64,000 bases of DNA from DAOUEX01 sp034430235 (GTDB taxonomy: Bacteria > Chloroflexota > Anaerolineae > UBA2200): the NCBI GenBank assembly GCA_964478075.1, contig CAYZGO010000005.1, forward strand, positions 1-64,000, in the 5' to 3' direction. The position numbers were made by a program, and so were the translations under genes. Shown one piece after another: positions 60,871-64,000 of this stretch (position 1 is its first letter; the number at the start of each line of letters is the position of its first letter). Below the pieces are notes generated by a model, which saw nothing but the letters and a program-made list of their open reading frames with translations, had not been told where the DNA came from and did not search any database.

Positions 60871-61116
60871 GTGGCTAAGAAAACGAAACGATCACGCCGT
60901 AAGGCAAAGCGGACCAAAGCAGCAAAATCCAGAGCCAGACAGCAGCAGCCAGCCCCGGTTTCCAAAAGGGCTGTCGTCACGAAAAAAGCTTCTGCTCCCG
61001 CCAAGGTGGATTTGGCTCAAGAGTACCACTATGTCTTTGACGATCTGAGGAAGATCGCTATCATCGCCGCGATAATGTTCGCCCTGCTTTTTGTCCTAGC
61101 CTTCGTGCTGAGATAG
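60871..61116 (+). CDS. Small basic membrane protein
   Basis: An 81-residue protein. Residues 1-45 are strongly basic and Ala/Lys/Arg-rich (MAKKTKRSRRKAKRTKAAKS), and residues 58-80 form one C-terminal transmembrane helix (IAIIAAIMFALLFVLAFVL). Starts at a GTG at 60871, about 14 nt after GAGGAG. A YHYVFDDLRKIA segment precedes the helix and is reminiscent of the membrane-proximal segment seen in small Chloroflexota proteins of unknown function. I infer nucleic-acid or ribosome contact from the charge only. Good promoter upstream, no partner. Confidence 0.7.
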   Translation: MAKKTKRSRRKAKRTKAAKSRARQQQPAPVSKRAVVTKKASAPAKVDLAQEYHYVFDDLRKIAIIAAIMFALLFVLAFVLR

Positions 61117-61161
61117 GCTCACTCACGGGAGTCACGCAGTTGCCTTTCATAAGGGCGGATT

Positions 61162-61290
61162 CGACCGCAGAGCACGCTGAGAACGCAGAGATTTCTTGGT
61201 TTTCTCTGCGCTCTCTGCGAAGCGTCTCGCCGTCTTCTTGGCGAGGCTGCGTTCTCGGCGTGCTCTGCGTCGTTCACCCCGCTTGACGGG
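61162..61290. repeat. Compound hairpin repeat
   Basis: Arms 61162-61189 and 61247-61272 (CGCAGAGCACGCTGAGAACG and its near-perfect reverse complement, 1 mismatch in 23). It is followed by a TTCACCCCGCTTGACGGGGG hairpin (about 61272-61296) of the CCCGCTTGACGGG family. Related to 27020-27094. 61117-61383 holds no gene. Confidence 0.75.
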
Positions 61291-61383
61291 GGTGAATGAG
61301 CTCTATCTGGACAAGTGCTGTCACTCATCAAGGAATAGGCGTACTGTCTATTACGCCCCATTCCCTATCAAAGGCTCACGATG

Positions 61384-62145
61384 CTAGACGCCTAGCTGCT
61401 CACCCATAACAGGCTCGCGCATCGCCCGTCGACACACGAGACGCAGGACGATCACCCGCAAGAGAAAGTGCACCGCTATGCACACCCACAAGTTGCGAGT
61501 GAACACGTACACGATAGCCGTCACCACAGCAAGTGACGCCGTCAACACAACCTGTTCACGAAGGCCGGGTACGCCAAGCGCATGCCTAGTGCGTGCGTTC
61601 AGCAAAGCGGCAGCAAATACGGCCGCCAGCCCCAAATAAACCCCGAAATACGGGCCGGCCAGCAACAGCATCGGACTACGACACAAGGCCGACCAGGCCT
61701 CCAGGAACATGGCCTCACGCAGCACGAAAGCCCAGCCCAATGGCTGCTCCAACCATTTAGCCTGCGGCATCATTGGCTGATCCTTAACCAGCCGCACATA
61801 CTGCCACCAAAGCAGCAAGAGCAGGGACACGCTTCCCAAGCCGATAGCAACTCCAAGGCCCAAGCCACTGATCCAGTCCAGGTCGGCCAGGCCAAGGTCC
61901 AGCGGGCTGGCCCATCCCGAATAGAGTATCAGGTAGGGCGCAACGAGATAATAGGCCAGGCGCACCGCGTCGCCCAGCCACAGCCTTCTGCCCCAAAGCC
62001 TGACAAACTCAACCACCTGTCCAAATCGGCCAGACCTCGGCGTCCTCAACGCCCAGGCCACGTTAGTGCCCAGGACGTATATGGCCAGGTATCCAGCAAT
62101 TGCCAGCAGCAGACGGACTTTGTAGGCCAGCAGGGTCACGTTCAT
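61384..62145 (-). CDS. Polytopic membrane protein, CPBP-like
   Basis: A 253-residue hydrophobic protein with about seven to eight helices (LLLAIAGYLAIYVLGTNVAW, RLAYYLVAPYLILYSGW, GLGLGVAIGLGSVSLLLLLW, LLAGPYFGVYLGLAAVFAAA, VVLTASLAVVTAIVYVFTRN). A C-terminal NLWVCIAVHFLLRV segment resembles motif 3 of CPBP/CAAX-protease-like proteins, and an FLEAW segment could be a degenerate EExxxR motif. Neither is exact, so the assignment is weak. The start is the ATG at 62145; a tRNA-like remnant lies just upstream. No partner gene. Confidence 0.65.
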   Translation of the reverse strand: MNVTLLAYKVRLLLAIAGYLAIYVLGTNVAWALRTPRSGRFGQVVEFVRLWGRRLWLGDAVRLAYYLVAPYLILYSGWASPLDLGLADLDWISGLGLGVAIGLGSVSLLLLLWWQYVRLVKDQPMMPQAKWLEQPLGWAFVLREAMFLEAWSALCRSPMLLLAGPYFGVYLGLAAVFAAALLNARTRHALGVPGLREQVVLTASLAVVTAIVYVFTRNLWVCIAVHFLLRVIVLRLVCRRAMREPVMGEQLGV

Positions 62146-62161
62146 TACCTCACTACATATG

Positions 62162-62213
62162 TCCCGCCACGCTTTACGGATGTGAACCGTGCGCTCTAAC
62201 CAACTGAGCGGGA
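62162..62213 (-). pseudogene. tRNA-like remnant (D arm and anticodon arm only)
   Basis: On the minus strand GCTCAGTTGGTTAGAGC is a textbook D arm. It is followed by an anticodon-arm-like hairpin ACGG-TTCACAT-CCGT with CAC at the anticodon position (valine). TCCCG (62209-62213) can pair with CGGGA (62162-62166) to close a short acceptor-like stem. There is no T arm (no GGTTCRAAYCC) and no proper U8-A9, so this is not a functional canonical tRNA. Confidence 0.55.
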
Positions 62214-62405
62214 GTACGCTTATGTACTGCCCATGAGTCTATGTGCGCGCCATAGTATACCGTGTGGCACGAGGAACCTTGCGCGCTATGGTTCGCTGCA
62301 CACTCCAGTAACAAGAAGGCCTGCCGGTGAGCTTTGCAGCGTAAAGCGCTCACTCTTGCGACTCGTTTGCTCCCAAATCTGTTGGGTTTTCTCTCTCCAA
62401 AGGCC
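62214..62405. other. Intergenic region
   Basis: About 190 bp between the tRNA-like remnant and the accessory genes. I see no gene, repeat or promoter that I can support. Confidence 0.4.
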
Positions 62406-62984
62406 CTACCTCAAGCCGAATTGGAGAGGAAAGAACGCAAGCTCTCTGTTGATGCGCTCAAGCGCAAGTGGCATGCTTTCGATATCCCTCAAGAACCCTT
62501 CAACAGCCGTTTCAAAGGCTTGCAGCAAGCCACCAAAACTCACAACAACTAATGAGGTGTCTTGCTCTTCCAATCTTCTCATACCTCGCTTGACAGCGTC
62601 TGAATCGTCAAAGACGTAGCGTATTCTTCTTGCCTCATCCCGGTCTGTCCACGACGAATCGTAGCTGAGCGAGTGAATAAGCCCACACCTTGCCGCCCAT
62701 AAATCAATTGGTGCACAGCTCAGATTCGCATTCGGTAGAAGATAGTCTTCCACCCACTTCAGGAAGTCCTTTCTTTCTACGTGTTTTGCGTCTGGCCGAC
62801 GGCTAAGTGAAGCCATCATATCAATGCCAGCATACAACAGAATCAGTGCTGGCCCAAACAATCTTTGCTCCGAGCAAGCTCGAATAGCCTGCAACAACTC
62901 TTTTGTGACTCTCTTCAACCGCCCTTCTGGTCTCAGTAGGTTCTTGGGTATCAGGTTCAGCAATTGCATTCTGCTCAACTCCAT
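62406..62984 (-). CDS. Hypothetical protein
   Basis: A 192-residue soluble, helical protein with a Cys/His-poor, Leu-rich makeup. The only recognisable segment is LFGPALILLYAGIDMMASLS followed by RKDFLKWVEDYLLP, a pattern seen in small uncharacterised proteins linked to accessory loci. The frame is open to 63131, overlapping the upstream gene, but I prefer the ATG at 62984 because residues before it look unstructured; no good ribosome-binding site is visible for either. It lies on the same strand as the DUF3883-type gene and probably in one transcript. I infer no function. Confidence 0.65.
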   Translation of the reverse strand: MELSRMQLLNLIPKNLLRPEGRLKRVTKELLQAIRACSEQRLFGPALILLYAGIDMMASLSRRPDAKHVERKDFLKWVEDYLLPNANLSCAPIDLWAARCGLIHSLSYDSSWTDRDEARRIRYVFDDSDAVKRGMRRLEEQDTSLVVVSFGGLLQAFETAVEGFLRDIESMPLALERINRELAFFPLQFGLR

Positions 62985-63108
62985 TGCAACGACGGCCTCG
63001 TGCTGATTTGTAATTGGTCTGAATCCGCAGCCTCCTCGGTACCAGCCTACCAGCAGCCACGCGCTGTTGTACAAACAAACTAGGCAGGCTAATCCCTTGT
63101 AATCAGCT

Positions 63109-64000
63109 CTACTCAGTTCGACATCTGGCATACCAGCTTGAGGGCGTCAACTCCCAGTGCTCGCTCTCTTGCACAGCGATGTTGCCAAGATTCTCGGCAG
63201 TTGGTGAGGAATCGATATTCCAGACGCGGTAGATAACAAAGCAATCGTCTTGTTCGGCTCTCGCCCTTTCCGTCTCGGAGAGCCAGAATCCAACATCTTC
63301 TCCAGGTGAGCGCGTAGTTGTTTTCACTTCAATGTGCAGCTCACGACCTTCGAGGGTGAATGACAGAACGTCGTAGCCGGCGCCCGGGTCGGTGAACGAC
63401 ACCATCTTGACTCCACTAGCCAAGTGATGGCGTCCAGCGTTGTTCAGTCTGTCCACTTCTTGCTTGCGGACGAATTGCTCGCCCAATAGCCCAGTGCGTT
63501 CGTTCTCTCGAACTCGTGCTACCCTCGCCTCCAACTCCGAGCTGAAGTCGGGAGGAGAGATTATGGCTTTCCCCGCAACCTTTCCATCTTTGGTTAGGTA
63601 CGAAACCACCCACATGTATGACTGAATCTCTATGGCATCTGCCTGGCCGTATTGAGCGAGCTTGGACTTCAGCGCATCAGCCAGGTCGAGGATAAGGGAG
63701 TAACGCTCCCAGGTAACGTATCCCGATATCCTTTCCTCGATTCCGTAGAACTCGAGCAGTGTATCGAAAGCCGTTGGGAGAATCGGAAAGTATCTTGTCA
63801 CGTCGAGCAGGAAGGCCAGATAGGCTAGGAACGTCCACTTGCATCCAAGCCGGTTCTTGCGAAGATAGTCTGCAAAGGCATCAAAGCGTGGCCCAAATTC
63901 CGCAGGTGTCGGAGGCCCACCTTTGAAGAAGTGGAACAAGTGAGCGGCGAGGCCTTGTATCTGCTCAGTGCCCTGCACCCTGTAAAGGGCTGACTCCGAG
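63109..64000 (-). CDS. DUF3883/PD-(D/E)XK nuclease-like domain protein (5' end off window)
   Basis: At least 297 codons; the frame runs open to the right edge (SALYRVQGTEQIQG before the first possible GTG at 63978), so the true start is beyond the window. The C-terminal ~110 residues have the DUF3883 pattern: GAGYDVLSFTLEGRELHIEV with a KTTTRSPGEDVGFWLSETER continuation. GYD, IEVK and the later glutamates are the acidic/lysine positions of a restriction-endonuclease-like fold. DUF3883 domains are common at the ends of defence-associated and helicase-linked proteins. The N-terminal region is helical and unassigned. An accessory or defence role is inference. Confidence 0.75.
   Translation of the reverse strand, partial: SESALYRVQGTEQIQGLAAHLFHFFKGGPPTPAEFGPRFDAFADYLRKNRLGCKWTFLAYLAFLLDVTRYFPILPTAFDTLLEFYGIEERISGYVTWERYSLILDLADALKSKLAQYGQADAIEIQSYMWVVSYLTKDGKVAGKAIISPPDFSSELEARVARVRENERTGLLGEQFVRKQEVDRLNNAGRHHLASGVKMVSFTDPGAGYDVLSFTLEGRELHIEVKTTTRSPGEDVGFWLSETERARAEQDDCFVIYRVWNIDSSPTAENLGNIAVQESEHWELTPSSWYARCRTE

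Noticed and set aside
61582..62199. A 205-codon plus-strand protein opposite the CPBP-like gene
   Set aside because: The minus-strand frame has clear membrane-helix periodicity; the plus-strand frame is its shadow.

Overview
The window is a scaffold piece of a bacterial chromosome (one 100-N assembly gap at 28791-28890). No rRNA gene, intact tRNA, phage, insertion sequence or CRISPR array was found. The gene set suggests an anaerobic, heterotrophic member of the Chloroflexota (Anaerolineae/Dehalococcoidia-like). It combines fatty-acid and amino-acid oxidation through electron-transfer flavoproteins and ferredoxin with proline/threonine-rich cell-surface linkers, and its intergenic regions are crowded with hairpin repeats. 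The phylum is an inference from gene content, not a measured placement.

Layout. 1-11.1 kb (minus strand): a beta-oxidation cluster, thiolase, 3-hydroxyacyl-CoA dehydrogenase, enoyl-CoA hydratase, acyl-CoA ligase, acyl-CoA dehydrogenase and etfB, then a transporter, a HAD phosphatase, an aminotransferase and an etfA fused to a ferredoxin domain. 11.4-14.9 kb: mutL and a PspC/LiaF-like envelope-stress pair. 14.9-22.6 kb: class III aminotransferase, nucleoside phosphorylase, hutH, tgt, uppP and a PstS-like binding protein. 22.6-28.4 kb (minus): korDAB (2-oxoacid:ferredoxin oxidoreductase without a gamma gene) and a second acyl-CoA dehydrogenase-etfB-etfA operon. 28.6-29.1 kb: a 93-bp tandem-repeat array behind a good promoter. 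29.2-45.5 kb: mixed housekeeping (greA-lysS, a Lon-like protease, der, a DPPR-synthase-like prenyltransferase, tlyA) and surface proteins. 45.7-48.9 kb: nucleotide-sugar type aminotransferase, glycosyltransferase and AI-2E permease. 49.5-51.7 kb: an ABC-2 exporter with a frameshifted lipoprotein. 52-62 kb: lepA, a bactofilin/M23 module, and rdgB-rfaE2-murJ. 62.1-64 kb: a tRNA-like remnant and two accessory genes, one a DUF3883-type nuclease-like protein that runs off the right edge.

How the genes work together. Acyl-CoA dehydrogenases pass electrons to two separate ETF pairs. Both ETF alpha subunits carry an N-terminal 2x[4Fe-4S] ferredoxin module, and KorDAB adds another ferredoxin-linked step, so the window describes ferredoxin/flavin-based oxidation of acyl-CoAs and 2-oxoacids. 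Hut-type histidine deamination and several aminotransferases could feed it.

Regulatory sequence is unusually readable. Many genes have TTGaca-16/17-TAtaaT promoters. At rdgB, tlyA and possibly lepA the start codon sits 6 nt after the -10 box, which predicts leaderless transcripts. Intergenic DNA is dominated by small hairpin repeat families; one of them supplies the C-terminal codons of two unrelated genes.
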